Shown here piece by piece: positions 43,218-51,506 of a stretch of DNA of 54,801 bases; position 1 is the stretch's first letter; every line of letters starts with the position of its first letter. The translations under genes and the position numbers were made by a program. A model generated the notes under the pieces. The model made no database searches. It was not told the DNA's origin and worked only from the letters and a program-made list of their open reading frames with translations. Source of the stretch: Rhodobacterales bacterium (GTDB lineage Bacteria; Pseudomonadota; Alphaproteobacteria; Rhodobacterales; Rhodobacteraceae); the NCBI GenBank assembly GCA_013297695.1, contig JAAFHX010000004.1, positions 1-54,801 of the forward strand. The letters run 5' to 3'.

Positions 43218-44850
43218 AGGCCCCCCCGTCATGCAGGGGCGCGCCGCGCGCCATATCCTCCAGCTCGCGCCGCACGGCGGCGGCCACGTCGCGCACCGAC
43301 TGGCCTGCGGCGGCGGTGATGTTGATCTCCCCGATGGTGAAGGACGGGGCCGCACGGCCCGGCCCGCCGCGCAGGCTGCGCAGCTGGCGGTTCGAGATCA
43401 CGGTGCCGTCGACGTTCGGCACGAACAGCTCGCGCCCCTGTTCCTGCCACTGATAGATCGCACCGGCCCGGACCGGTCCGCCCAAGGCACGCCGACGCCC
43501 GGCACCGGCAATGTCCTTGTCGGGAGTGGCGGGTACGGTCGGAAGCGCATTGCTGCCCCTTGGGGCCACAGGCGACAAGTCAGGGGCCATTGAGGTGCCC
43601 CATTTCGCGTTGCTTCCTCTTTGCCCTTCATCGAACGTCCGGACCTGATCCATGTACTTCTGGATCGATGGCCAGTTGTGGGAAATCGTCCATGCGAGAA
43701 GGGCGATGCCTGCGGCCAGCGCGAGAACAGCCCCAACCATCAGGAAGACGGGGCTTGTCGACAACGCCCACACTCCCGCCGCAACTGTACCGAGGGCCGT
43801 CCCCACGGCAACCAACGAAGGGGCGAAGGCCACCAACGCCGCCGTCCACCCCAGAATGTCCCAACCGCCGATGGCGGCCTGTATCTTGTCGAGTGTCTCG
43901 TAGACGCCCGTGCCGAAGTCCTTTATCCCGACCAGCGCATCCTTGATCGCCGTGCCGGTATCCTTGGCCCATGTCAGCAACGTGCCGTCCTTGGCCATGG
44001 CGGTCAGCGTGTCGAGCAGGTCCTGCAACTGCCCTTTCATCCAGTCGAAGAGCCCTGAGTCCATCACCAGCAACTGGAACTGGGTCCACTGGTCGCCAAG
44101 GTTGGAAATCATCCCGTCCCAGGTCTGGCTTGCCCGGTCCGACGCGCCGGAAAACTTCTCTTCCAGCGCGTCCATCAGCAGGATGATTTCCTCGCGGCCG
44201 AGCTTGCCCTGCTCGCTCATCTTCTGCACTTCGGCGGTGGTCTTTCCCAGCTTCTTGGCCAGCAGGTCCCAGACCGGCACGCCGCGTTCCAGCATCTGCA
44301 TGGCCTCTTCGCCCTGCAGCTTGCCCTTGCTCCAGGCCTGACCCAGCGCCAGCGTCAGCCCTTCAAGCTGTTCCGCGCCGCCCCCCGTTGCGGCCATCGT
44401 ATCGACCATCGCCTGCAAGCTGCCGGTGGTGGGGTCAAGGCCGAACGCCTTCAGCTTGGCATAGGCCCTGACCGTCTGTTCTACGGACAGGGGCGTCTTG
44501 GTCGCGAAGGTCGTGATCCACGCAAGCGCCTTCCTGGCCTTGGCCGAGCTTCCTTCCAGCGTGGTCAGTTGCACGTTGAACTGTTCGAACTGGGCGGCGG
44601 GGCGGACAAAGCTTGCGGCCAGCGCGGCGACGCCCGTGCCATAGGCCGCCACCGCCAGCCCGGCGCGCGAGGCGGTGCCCGCGATGCTGCCCACCCCGCC
44701 CGCGATCATGGCGCTGGCCGCCTGTGCCTTTGCCGCCTGGCGCACCAGGCTGTCGCCGCCGATCCGCTCGATGGCGCGCATGGCCGCGCGGGCGGGGCCG
44801 GTTGCCCGGTCCACCAGCCGCAGGATAAGCGCCACGTTCAGATCAGCCAT
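43207..44850 (-). CDS. Phage tail tape measure protein (gpT-like)
   Basis: A 547-aa tail-length ruler. The N-terminal part is a long Ala-rich helical region; FEQFNVQLTTLEGSSAKARKALAWITTFATKTPLSVEQTVRAYAKLKAFGLDP is the conserved tape-measure core, and KGKLQGEEAMQMLERGVPVWDLLAKKLGKTTAEVQKMSEQGKL is also diagnostic. Two or more hydrophobic segments lie around residues 310-390 (ALVAFAPSLVAVGTALGTVA and VFLMVGAVLALAAGIALLAW). It is short for a tape measure, implying a short tail. It starts within the E' frame (8-base overlap). Confidence 0.92.
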   Translation of the reverse strand: MADLNVALILRLVDRATGPARAAMRAIERIGGDSLVRQAAKAQAASAMIAGGVGSIAGTASRAGLAVAAYGTGVAALAASFVRPAAQFEQFNVQLTTLEGSSAKARKALAWITTFATKTPLSVEQTVRAYAKLKAFGLDPTTGSLQAMVDTMAATGGGAEQLEGLTLALGQAWSKGKLQGEEAMQMLERGVPVWDLLAKKLGKTTAEVQKMSEQGKLGREEIILLMDALEEKFSGASDRASQTWDGMISNLGDQWTQFQLLVMDSGLFDWMKGQLQDLLDTLTAMAKDGTLLTWAKDTGTAIKDALVGIKDFGTGVYETLDKIQAAIGGWDILGWTAALVAFAPSLVAVGTALGTVAAGVWALSTSPVFLMVGAVLALAAGIALLAWTISHNWPSIQKYMDQVRTFDEGQRGSNAKWGTSMAPDLSPVAPRGSNALPTVPATPDKDIAGAGRRRALGGPVRAGAIYQWQEQGRELFVPNVDGTVISNRQLRSLRGGPGRAAPSFTIGEINITAAAGQSVRDVAAAVRRELEDMARGAPLHDGGAYAD

Positions 44851-45031
44851 CGGTCCCCTCGTGCCTTGTGCGGGCCTTGTGCCACCACCGGGCCAGTTCG
44901 TCGGGCGTCATCGGGTCCATGTCCCGGGGTGCCCAGTGAAAGACGAAGGCGATATCCGCCATCGCCTCTTCCAGATCGTCGGGCAGGCCTACGGGGTCAT
45001 CCCGAAGGCTTCCTTGTCCGCCTGCGTCGCG
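44843..45031 (-). CDS. gpE'-type extension, reached by -1 frameshift
   Basis: This frame lacks its own good start for the conserved region and overlaps the end of gene E. Its last 39 codons, MADIAFVFHWAPRDMDPMTPDELARWW, match the P2 gpE (GpE/E') signature. A -1 shift at the T TTT TTC site would join 84 residues of E to 62 residues here, giving a 146-aa E+E' tail-assembly chaperone, as in P2. An ATG at 44962 could also start a free 39-aa form. The stop overlaps the tape-measure start. Confidence 0.78.
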   Translation of the reverse strand, partial: RDAGGQGSLRDDPVGLPDDLEEAMADIAFVFHWAPRDMDPMTPDELARWWHKARTRHEGTDG

Positions 45032-45282
45032 AAAAAACCGGAAAGCACCCCGGCCAGCGCGAAGATGTCGGCGATATCCATGACGGCGATCTCTTCGGGC
45101 AGCAGCGAAGGGCTGGTGATGCGCGGCAGGACCTTCTCGACCGCGCGGACATCCATCTTCACAAGTTCGATCATGCTGCCGCATCCGCGCAGATCGCCGA
45201 CACAGGGCTTGCGCAAAGTCACCTCGGTGATCGGGTCGCTGCCCTTGCGCAAAACCGGGGTTTGAAGGGTCACTTTTTCCAT
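44989..45282 (-). CDS. Tail assembly chaperone protein E (P2 gpE/TAC type)
   Basis: A 97-aa zero-frame product. The conserved features are LRKGSDPITEVTLRKPCVGDLRG near the start and LPRITSPSLLPEEIAVMDIADIFALAGVLSGFF near the end. Proteins at this position, between tube and tape measure, coat the tape measure during tail assembly. The frame stops 14 codons after the predicted slippery site. Confidence 0.88.
   Translation of the reverse strand: MEKVTLQTPVLRKGSDPITEVTLRKPCVGDLRGCGSMIELVKMDVRAVEKVLPRITSPSLLPEEIAVMDIADIFALAGVLSGFFATQADKEAFGMTP
45031..45037 (-). promoter_or_regulatory. Programmed -1 frameshift slippery heptamer
   Basis: The minus strand reads T TTT TTC in the zero frame of gene E (codons GGT TTT TTC), the X XXY YYZ form that allows both tRNAs to re-pair after a -1 slip. 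P2 uses T TTT TTG at the same place. The -1 frame beyond it is open into E'. Downstream stimulatory structure was not established. Confidence 0.8.
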
Positions 45283-45296
45283 GCTTCAATCCCCCC

Positions 45297-45791
45297 TTAC
45301 ACGCCCATCGCGCGGCGGATGTCGGCAAGCTGGTCGACCCCGCCCACCAGCCGCCGCCCGTTCACGAGGTCCACGTCGTGCATCACGACCCCGTTGACCT
45401 CCAGCCGGTAGCTGCGCACGTCCATCGTCAGCTTCAGCGTGGCATTCGTGCCGGGCTTCAGGTCGCCCGTCTCGGCGCTGGTGACCAGCCCGCCCAGGCT
45501 GGCGATGATGGTATCGACATCGCCCGCATCGCCCACCTGCGCCGGGCGCAGCACGAACCGCTGCTGCGTGCCGGTCTTGACCAGCAGTTCGGGCTTCCAT
45601 TCGGCCAGGGTGATCTCGGCCGTCATGCCCTCGACCCCCATGTCGATGCCCACGGGGCCGTCCATGCCCGCGCCGCGATGGGCCTCGGTCATGATCTTCA
45701 GTTGCGGCAGCTTTGCCTCGGTCGCGATCCCGAAATAGCTGATGCCGTCGACGAAGGCGTTGAAGTTTCGGATGACGCGCGGAATGGCCAT
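45297..45791 (-). CDS. Major tail tube protein (P2 FII type)
   Basis: A 164-aa tube protein. IPRVIRNFNAFVDGISYFGIATEAKLPQLKIMTEAHRGAGMDGPVGIDMGVEGMTAEITLAEW is the typical N-terminal half; the C-terminal half has VRSYRLEVNGVVMHDVDLVNGRRLVGGVDQLADIRRAMGV. It forms the inner tube of the contractile tail and is paired with the sheath gene just upstream (12-base gap). Confidence 0.95.
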   Translation of the reverse strand: MAIPRVIRNFNAFVDGISYFGIATEAKLPQLKIMTEAHRGAGMDGPVGIDMGVEGMTAEITLAEWKPELLVKTGTQQRFVLRPAQVGDAGDVDTIIASLGGLVTSAETGDLKPGTNATLKLTMDVRSYRLEVNGVVMHDVDLVNGRRLVGGVDQLADIRRAMGV

Positions 45792-45803
45792 GGGGGTCTC
45801 CTG

Positions 45804-47327
45804 TTACTGGGCCGCAGACACGGCGGCGACAAGCTCGGTGTAGTACGACCCCTCGCGGTGGGCGCGGAAGGTCAGGTGCTCCAGCGGCGCGGGCGGCTCG
45901 ATGTCGAAGTCGAGATACAGCTTGCCTGCGGCCAGTTCGGTGGCGCTGTTCAGTTCCGGGTCGATCCACACCTTGCCGCCCAGAATCGCGCCGCGCCGGG
46001 TCAGGGTGTTCAGGTACTCCTGCACCGTGTCGCGGATATCCAGCAGAAGCTGCGCAGAGAACGGGCGGTCCATCGCCCACAGAAGGGCGGTCTCGATGCT
46101 CTCGTAGACCATGTCGGCGGTGCGCCGCACCGGCAGGAAGGCCCACAAGGGATCGGATGCCGTCGTGCGGTTGCCCCACAGCCGGAACCCGTCCTGGCGG
46201 ATGATCGTGGCCACTTCCTGTTCGTTCAGGCGGTTCGCCTCGGTCTCGGCCGAGGAGATCGCAAAGCTGACCGCGCGGGCGGTGCCGCTGATCCCCTGCA
46301 CGATCTGGTTCGACGGGCTCCACCAGAACCCTTTGGTCGCATCCATGTTCGACAGGATTCCCGCGACATAGGCCGACGCCGGGCGGTTGACGAAGTTCTG
46401 CGTGACGGTGTCGAACACCCGCACCGCCGGATCGACGATGAACAGGCGGTCCGACCCGAACTTGTTGCGGTCGGTGATCGCGTCGGTCTCGGTCGTGTTC
46501 GGCCCGTCGGCGATCACCACGGCACGCAGCCGGGTCGCGACCGTGATCAGCGCCAGCGTGACCGGCGAGGCGGGGCTGGCGGCGGCGGTGGCGGTGAACC
46601 CGGGGGCGGCCAGGATGCGCGGGGTCTGCCCGGTTTCGGTGGCGGCTGTCATCAGGTCGTACACGCCGGTGCCCGCCGTCGGATCGCCCAGCACGTTGGC
46701 CAGCGTGGCCGTGGCATCGGCCCCCACGGCCACCCGCACCACGATGCAGGTGCTGACCCCCTGCGCATAGATCGCGTCATAGGCGGCCTTCAGCGTGCCC
46801 CCGGCCCCCAGCAGCGCCGCCATGCGCGGGCCGGTGATCAGAACCGACCGGTTGACCGGGAACGGCTCGTCCGCCCCGCCGGTCAGCGCCACCGGGGCCG
46901 CCGTGGCCGCAGCCACACCCGTGCCCGCAGACCCCGGGGCATTCGCCACGGCCACCAGCGCGTTCGCGGGGCTGCTGGCCACGATGGCCGCGATCACCTG
47001 CGCCGCCGTGCTGGTCACCACGGACGAGGCGTTGGTCGCAAGGTTCACGACAATCGCCGTGCCGGTGACCACCACGGCCAGCGCGGCACTGGCCGTGCCC
47101 GGGCTGCGCAGGTGCACGGTGATGAGGTTGCCCAGCACCCCGACCGACTTGGCGGTGAACACCAGTGCGGCGGGGGCAACACCCTGCACCAGCGTGGCCT
47201 TGGTGTCGGTGGCGGCATTCGGCGCGGTGCCGACAAAGCCGATGATGCTGGATTTGACGGTGGCGATGGGGCGGATGCCGTCGTCGATCTGGACGACTTC
47301 GATCCCGTGCAGGAACTGATCGGGCAT
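45804..47327 (-). CDS. Contractile tail sheath protein (P2 FI type)
   Basis: A 507-aa sheath protein. The start (FLHGIEVVQIDDGIRPIATVKSSIIGFVGTAPNAA) and the C-terminal GFRLWGNRTTASDPLWAFLPVRRTADMVYESIETALLWAMDRPF, then GAILGGKVWIDPELNSATELAAGKLYLDFDIEPPAPLEHLTF, are diagnostic. It is about 110 residues longer than P2 FI because of an Ala/Val/Thr-rich insertion around residues 40-130, a region that varies among sheath proteins and is usually exposed. Confidence 0.95.
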   Translation of the reverse strand: MPDQFLHGIEVVQIDDGIRPIATVKSSIIGFVGTAPNAATDTKATLVQGVAPAALVFTAKSVGVLGNLITVHLRSPGTASAALAVVVTGTAIVVNLATNASSVVTSTAAQVIAAIVASSPANALVAVANAPGSAGTGVAAATAAPVALTGGADEPFPVNRSVLITGPRMAALLGAGGTLKAAYDAIYAQGVSTCIVVRVAVGADATATLANVLGDPTAGTGVYDLMTAATETGQTPRILAAPGFTATAAASPASPVTLALITVATRLRAVVIADGPNTTETDAITDRNKFGSDRLFIVDPAVRVFDTVTQNFVNRPASAYVAGILSNMDATKGFWWSPSNQIVQGISGTARAVSFAISSAETEANRLNEQEVATIIRQDGFRLWGNRTTASDPLWAFLPVRRTADMVYESIETALLWAMDRPFSAQLLLDIRDTVQEYLNTLTRRGAILGGKVWIDPELNSATELAAGKLYLDFDIEPPAPLEHLTFRAHREGSYYTELVAAVSAAQ

Positions 47328-47345
47328 GATGGGGGGTCCTTTCGG

Positions 47346-47834
47346 TCAGGCTGTGATGGCCGCGGCTTCGCGGAACAGGGCGTCAAGGTCTTCGGGCGTG
47401 ACAATGCCGATGGCGGGGGCGAGGTCGGCGATGCTGGTCGCATTGCGCTGGAACTGGGTTGCGGTTTGCCATGGCAGCAGGATCAGGCCACCGGCAGCGG
47501 TCGCCGCCGCCTCGGCGTCATCCAGCAGGCCCCGGTTGAACAGCGCGGCCTTGGCCTGATAGGCGGTCACGGCGGTGCGGGCGCGCCAGGCGTCCAGCAC
47601 CTGCGCCTCGGTCAGGGCCACCGGCTCGTCCAGCCCCGGCATGCCGCCGGGGTCGGGCACGATCTGCCAGGCACCGTCGAGAAGGCGCGCGGCGCTGCCC
47701 GGTGGAATGCGGGGCGGTGCCTGTTCCACCGCCCCGCCGGGGATCAGGTAAATACCCGGTTCCCGCGGGCTCGGATCCAATTCCACGGTGCCGACGAAAT
47801 AGCCTTCACGGTCACTCTGATATGCGACTTTCAT
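47346..47834 (-). CDS. Probable tail fibre assembly/chaperone-like protein
   Basis: A 162-aa protein after the collar-type fibre. The N-terminal half is Pro/Gly-rich (VELDPSPREPGIYLIPGGAV, RIPPGSAARLLDGAWQIVPD) and resembles the domain of tail-fibre-assembly proteins that reads out fibre ends. The C-terminal half is helical (EAQVLDAWRARTAVTAYQAKAALFNRGLLDDAEAAATAAGG). Position right after a fibre gene is the main support for the role. Confidence 0.65.
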   Translation of the reverse strand: MKVAYQSDREGYFVGTVELDPSPREPGIYLIPGGAVEQAPPRIPPGSAARLLDGAWQIVPDPGGMPGLDEPVALTEAQVLDAWRARTAVTAYQAKAALFNRGLLDDAEAAATAAGGLILLPWQTATQFQRNATSIADLAPAIGIVTPEDLDALFREAAAITA

Positions 47835-47843
47835 ATGTGCTCC

Positions 47844-48689
47844 TCAGAACTTGATGCAGGCCAGCAGGGCGATGTTGCGCGGGCGCGTTTCGGTGCCGCC
47901 TGTCGCAGCGGTGGGCGCGGACGACAGATAGTCGTAACTGGCGGCGGCGCCCGGCACCTCGAACCCGCCTGCCAATCCGTTGCTGCTGGGCGCGAGGTGG
48001 GTGTGTGATCGCAATTCGTCGCCTTGTGCACTGCCGAAAACACGCGCGGCATCAACACCGCGCCCGTCGTCCCAGCCCCGCATGAATTCGCCGCGCAGGT
48101 CCGGCAGGTTGAACGTGGTCGACCCGTCGCCCGCGCCAAATACCGTCCCGATGGCGGCGAACAGTTGCGCATAGACGGTGCGGGACACCGCCGCGCCGTT
48201 CGCCTTCAGGAAACCGGAAGGCGCTGTGTTGCGCGCAAAATGGGCGATCATCCCCGTGAGATACGGGTCATTGAAGATTTGCGACCAGCCCGACCATGCC
48301 GTGCCGTTCCAGAACCGCGTCCACAAGGCGTTGCTGGCACTGTCGCTGGCCAGTTGGTTGACGGCCGAGGCCGATGCCGCGATCACCCGAACCGTGCCTG
48401 CCACGCCCGTCGCGGGCGTGTTCGCATCGCCGCTGGCGAACCGGTAGCTGCCGGTAACCCGCGCGGCAGCGCTGTTCAGCGTGACCAGCGGCACCGCCGT
48501 TGCTCCCAGGCCTGCGCCGTCGATGATGCCCTTCAAGACCTGCGTGCGCCTTGCCAGTTGCTGGTGCGGGATGTTGACCATCCCCGCGCCGGTCGCCTCG
48601 TTCGGGGCACCGCCCAGCACTGGATCGGTGGTCTCGATCTGGTAGATGCCGGTCGGAAACACGGTCGCGCTGTCGTTCAGGTCTGCCAT
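47844..48689 (-). CDS. Tail fibre with collar domain
   Basis: A 281-aa short fibre. The C-terminal part holds the phage tail collar signature APSGFLKANGAAVSRTVYAQLFAAIGTVFGAGDGSTTFNLPDLRGEFMRGWDDGRG and ends with ETRPRNIALLACIKF, both common in host-recognition fibres. The N-terminal part (DSATVFPTGIYQIETTDPVLGG) presumably binds the baseplate. The ATG overlaps the stop of gene I by one base. Confidence 0.9.
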   Translation of the reverse strand: MADLNDSATVFPTGIYQIETTDPVLGGAPNEATGAGMVNIPHQQLARRTQVLKGIIDGAGLGATAVPLVTLNSAAARVTGSYRFASGDANTPATGVAGTVRVIAASASAVNQLASDSASNALWTRFWNGTAWSGWSQIFNDPYLTGMIAHFARNTAPSGFLKANGAAVSRTVYAQLFAAIGTVFGAGDGSTTFNLPDLRGEFMRGWDDGRGVDAARVFGSAQGDELRSHTHLAPSSNGLAGGFEVPGAAASYDYLSSAPTAATGGTETRPRNIALLACIKF

Positions 48690-49252
48690 CAGGTTGCCCC
48701 ATGCGTGTATGTGCCGTCGTGCCGGATCGCGCCGTCGTGCAGCCGTGCCACCGCCACGAAATCCAGCACCTTGAGTTTCGACCGCAGCGGTGCTGCGGCC
48801 GCCAGCAGCCGGCGCACCTGCGCGCCCTGCGCGATGCTGACCGGGCGGTCCAGAACCACGCGATATTCGGCCCAGTGATCGGCCTGCGCGTGTGTCACGG
48901 CCCCGTTGTGGGTCAGCGTGCCGTCGTGGAACCGCCGCCCCCAGTTTTCCGTGATCGTGACCGTGCCGAACCCGGCGGCGACCAGCGCGGTGCGCACCGC
49001 CGCCAGCGTGCCCTTGCGCCGGTGCACATAGATCGCCAGCGACAAGGTCTCGCGGCGCTTGTCCTCGGGCCAGCCTGCATCCCATTCATCGACCGACAGC
49101 GCCCAGGCGAGCCAGGGCAGCACGGACGCAGGGCAGGTCTGCGGGTTCCACAAGCTGTCCAGCGGCACCGGCACCCCGGCGATCCGCGCGGTGGCGGCCT
49201 CTGTGGCCACCTCCTGCGGGGTCGCGTTCGGGGGCAGCAGCGTCTCACTCAT
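48689..49252 (-). CDS. Tail protein I (P2 gpI family)
   Basis: A 187-aa baseplate protein. LDSLWNPQTCPASVLPWLAWALSVDEWDAGWPEDKRRETLSLAIYVHRRKGTLAAVRTAL is the standard gpI core. The C-terminus has variable strands (HDGTLTHNGAVTHA, LHDGAIRHDGTYTHG). In P2-like tails I joins J and W at the baseplate periphery and carries the fibre. It overlaps J by eight bases. Confidence 0.92.
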   Translation of the reverse strand: MSETLLPPNATPQEVATEAATARIAGVPVPLDSLWNPQTCPASVLPWLAWALSVDEWDAGWPEDKRRETLSLAIYVHRRKGTLAAVRTALVAAGFGTVTITENWGRRFHDGTLTHNGAVTHAQADHWAEYRVVLDRPVSIAQGAQVRRLLAAAAPLRSKLKVLDFVAVARLHDGAIRHDGTYTHGAT

Positions 49253-50150
49253 CGACGCCCCCGTCGGTCAGGGTGATCGCGGTGCACCATCCGGCCTGCG
49301 TGGCCCCGATGGCGATGTTCGCGGTCGGCGCGATCAGGGTCACGCGCTGCACGCCGGGCTGATGCAGCGCGGCATAGACGCCCGACAGCGTGATGTCGCG
49401 GCCCAGACGGTGCTGCGCCTGCGCATAGGCGGCGGCGGCGGCCTGGGCTGCGGCCAGCACCACGGCGCGGTCCGGGCCGGGCAGGAAGAACATCTGCGCC
49501 GTGATCGCATAAGTCACGATGGCGGCAGACTGCACGCCGACCGTATCGGACAGGGGCCGCACATCTTCCGCCGACAGCGCCGCCAGAACCGTGGCGATCA
49601 GCGGGCCGGAGGCCGCGCCGGTGCCGGTACGCGACAGGATGCCGACCGTGACCTCGCCCGGCAGCAGGCTGACCGCACTGGCGTCCAGCACATCGGCATC
49701 CGCCGACAGGGCGTGGAACACATAGGCCCCGGCGGGACCGGCCGTGCTGAACCCCTCGGGCGCAAGCTGCGCGCGGCGTCGCAGATCGGTGTCGGGCTCC
49801 ATCACGGCGGCCACGGGGGGCACCGCGCCGGGGTCGGCGGGGGTGATCACCAGCCGCGCGACGCCGTAGAACGCGGCCAGGTTGTCAAGATCGGCCCCGG
49901 TCGCCGTCGCCAGATAGCTGGCCCGCGCCGCATCGTTGACCCGCGCGCGGATCAGCACCTCGCGGTACGCGCAGACCTCCAGCAGCTTCACCGCAGGTTC
50001 GCTTTCCAGCACCAGCACCGCCGCCAGATCGGGGGCGCGGGCGGCAAGGTCGGCCTTCATCGCCGCAAGGTTCGCCTCGAAGTCCAGCGCCTCGACCACG
50101 TCGGGCGGGGCAAGCCGCGACAGGTCGATGGCCGTGTATCCGCCGCTCAT
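49245..50150 (-). CDS. Baseplate assembly protein J (P2 gpJ family)
   Basis: A 301-aa baseplate wedge protein. The N-terminal IDLSRLAPPDVVEALDFEANLAAMKADL, then LLEVCAYREVLIRARVNDAARASYLATATGADLDNLAAFYGV, is the gpJ signature. PDTDLRRRAQLAPEGFSTAGPAGAYVFHALSADADVLDASAV follows as in other family members. It overlaps W by four bases. Confidence 0.94.
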   Translation of the reverse strand: MSGGYTAIDLSRLAPPDVVEALDFEANLAAMKADLAARAPDLAAVLVLESEPAVKLLEVCAYREVLIRARVNDAARASYLATATGADLDNLAAFYGVARLVITPADPGAVPPVAAVMEPDTDLRRRAQLAPEGFSTAGPAGAYVFHALSADADVLDASAVSLLPGEVTVGILSRTGTGAASGPLIATVLAALSAEDVRPLSDTVGVQSAAIVTYAITAQMFFLPGPDRAVVLAAAQAAAAAYAQAQHRLGRDITLSGVYAALHQPGVQRVTLIAPTANIAIGATQAGWCTAITLTDGGVDE

Positions 50151-50479
50151 GCCGTCACCTCGGCGGTCACGACCGTCTCAAGGCCCGACACCGCGCCGGT
50201 CAGCGTCAGCGACAGCCGCCCCGCCACGGCATCCGACACCTCGACCCGGCGCAGGGCAAAGCGCGGCTCCCACCGGTCGATGGCCTCGGCGGTGGCCGCG
50301 AACAGATCGACCAGCGTCTCGCCGTTCAGCGGCGCGTCGATCAGGCGCGGCAGGTCCGACCCATAGTCGCGCCGCATCACGCGGGACCCGACGGGGGTCG
50401 AAAGGATGTCGTTGATCGACTGCGCAAGGTGCTGATCCCCGGGCAGGACGCGCAGGGTGCTGGCGGACAGGCCGGTCAT
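50147..50479 (-). CDS. Baseplate protein W (P2 gpW/T4 gp25 family)
   Basis: A 110-aa member of the gpW/gp25 family, the wedge protein with a sheath-like fold. LAQSINDILSTPVGSRVMRRDYGSDLPRLIDAPLNGETLVDLFAATAEAIDRWEPRFALRRVEV is a full-length match to the family pattern, including the conserved RRDYGS. It overlaps both neighbours by four bases. Confidence 0.94.
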   Translation of the reverse strand: MTGLSASTLRVLPGDQHLAQSINDILSTPVGSRVMRRDYGSDLPRLIDAPLNGETLVDLFAATAEAIDRWEPRFALRRVEVSDAVAGRLSLTLTGAVSGLETVVTAEVTA

Positions 50480-50949
50480 GGGTTCGGCCCGCCCGTGTTC
50501 GCGGCACCGGTCAGAACGCCGCCATGGGTGTGGGTGGTCAGGCTGATCCCCGCCGCCAGCACCTCGGTGTCGGCGGTCACCGTGCCGGTCAGGCGGATGT
50601 CGCCCTCGACGTACAGATCGCCGATCACCCGCAGCGTGCCGCCGCCCAGGTCCATCGTCGGGCTGGCAGTGTCGGGGGCCACGGCATTGCCGTCGATGGG
50701 CAGCGACCCGCCGACAAAGGCGCGGCCCATGTCGCCCGACGGCGCTTAGACCGTGACCTGTTCGCCGACCGCAGGCATGACGTGCATCCGGATCGTGCCC
50801 GACCGGATCTGCTGCACCTGAATCGGCGCGGTATCCAGCTCGCCGATCCGCACCCGCACGCGGGCCGTGCCGTTGTCGACCGCCGTCACCACGCCGATGC
50901 CGACAAGGTTGCCGATCATCCGGTCGGCCTCGGCGGCGGCGCGGGTCAT
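50476..50949 (-). pseudogene. Baseplate spike protein V, interrupted by an in-frame TAA
   Basis: A 158-codon reading frame that keeps four-base overlaps with both neighbours but is split by TAA at 50748-50746. The first 67 residues (IGNLVGIGVVTAVDNGTARVRVRIGELDT, VMPAVGEQVTV) are the OB-fold start of gpV. Right after the stop, in the same frame, the protein resumes as APSGDMGRAFVGGSLPIDG, the normal continuation of the P2 V GEQV-LAVGGELDTAF segment, and ends with HTHGGVLTGAANTGGPNP. V is the membrane-piercing spike and is essential in P2. Restart at the ATG at 50730 would give only the C-terminal part. A sequencing error or stop readthrough cannot be excluded. Confidence 0.85.
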
Positions 50950-51506
50950 TCGCCGTCTCCGATCAGGTCATAGTCCTTCTCGAAGGCGGCACCGATGCGC
51001 GGGGCCTGCCCGAGGTACAGTTCCGGCACGATCGCCGGGGCGACGGGCATTCCCGCCAGGCTGATCGGCTGCGTCCATGTGACCGCCGACAGCGACAGCG
51101 CCTGCTTTTCCGACCCGGCAGTGATCAGCGGTTCCTCGGCCACGTCAAAGGCCGCGCCCAGATCGCCGGGCCTGCCCCAGACCTGGTCGGGGATCAGGCG
51201 CAGCAGCACCTGCGCGATGTTCGCCGCCGCCACGTCGCGCGGCAGACCCAGTTCCTCGCGGGTCAGGATGAAGGCGACCATCTGCACCTGCCACAGGTAC
51301 AGCGGCCCGGCCACGGTCTGGTCCTGCCGGATGCGCAGGCGCGACACCAGCACCGCCGGGGCCGCGACGCCGCGCTGCTTCAGCTGATCCAGATCGAACC
51401 GCCCGGCCATGCCGCGACAGTCGCGCAGGCCGGGCAGCACCACGCGGATGCGGGCGGCGATGATCTCGGGCAGCCTGGCCAGAAGGTCGGCGGGCGTGTC
51501 GGTCAT
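50946..51506 (-). CDS. Mu gp37-type protein (DUF1834)
   Basis: A 186-aa protein of the Mu-like gp37/DUF1834 family, found between head-completion and tail genes. LLARLPEIIAARIRVVLPGLRDCRGM at the start, the central AVLVSRLRIRQDQTVAGPLYLWQVQMVAFIL and the WGRPGDLGAAFDVAEEPLIT region fit the family. A role at the head-tail joint or tail terminator is inferred. ATGA overlaps on both sides. Confidence 0.78.
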   Translation of the reverse strand: MTDTPADLLARLPEIIAARIRVVLPGLRDCRGMAGRFDLDQLKQRGVAAPAVLVSRLRIRQDQTVAGPLYLWQVQMVAFILTREELGLPRDVAAANIAQVLLRLIPDQVWGRPGDLGAAFDVAEEPLITAGSEKQALSLSAVTWTQPISLAGMPVAPAIVPELYLGQAPRIGAAFEKDYDLIGDGE

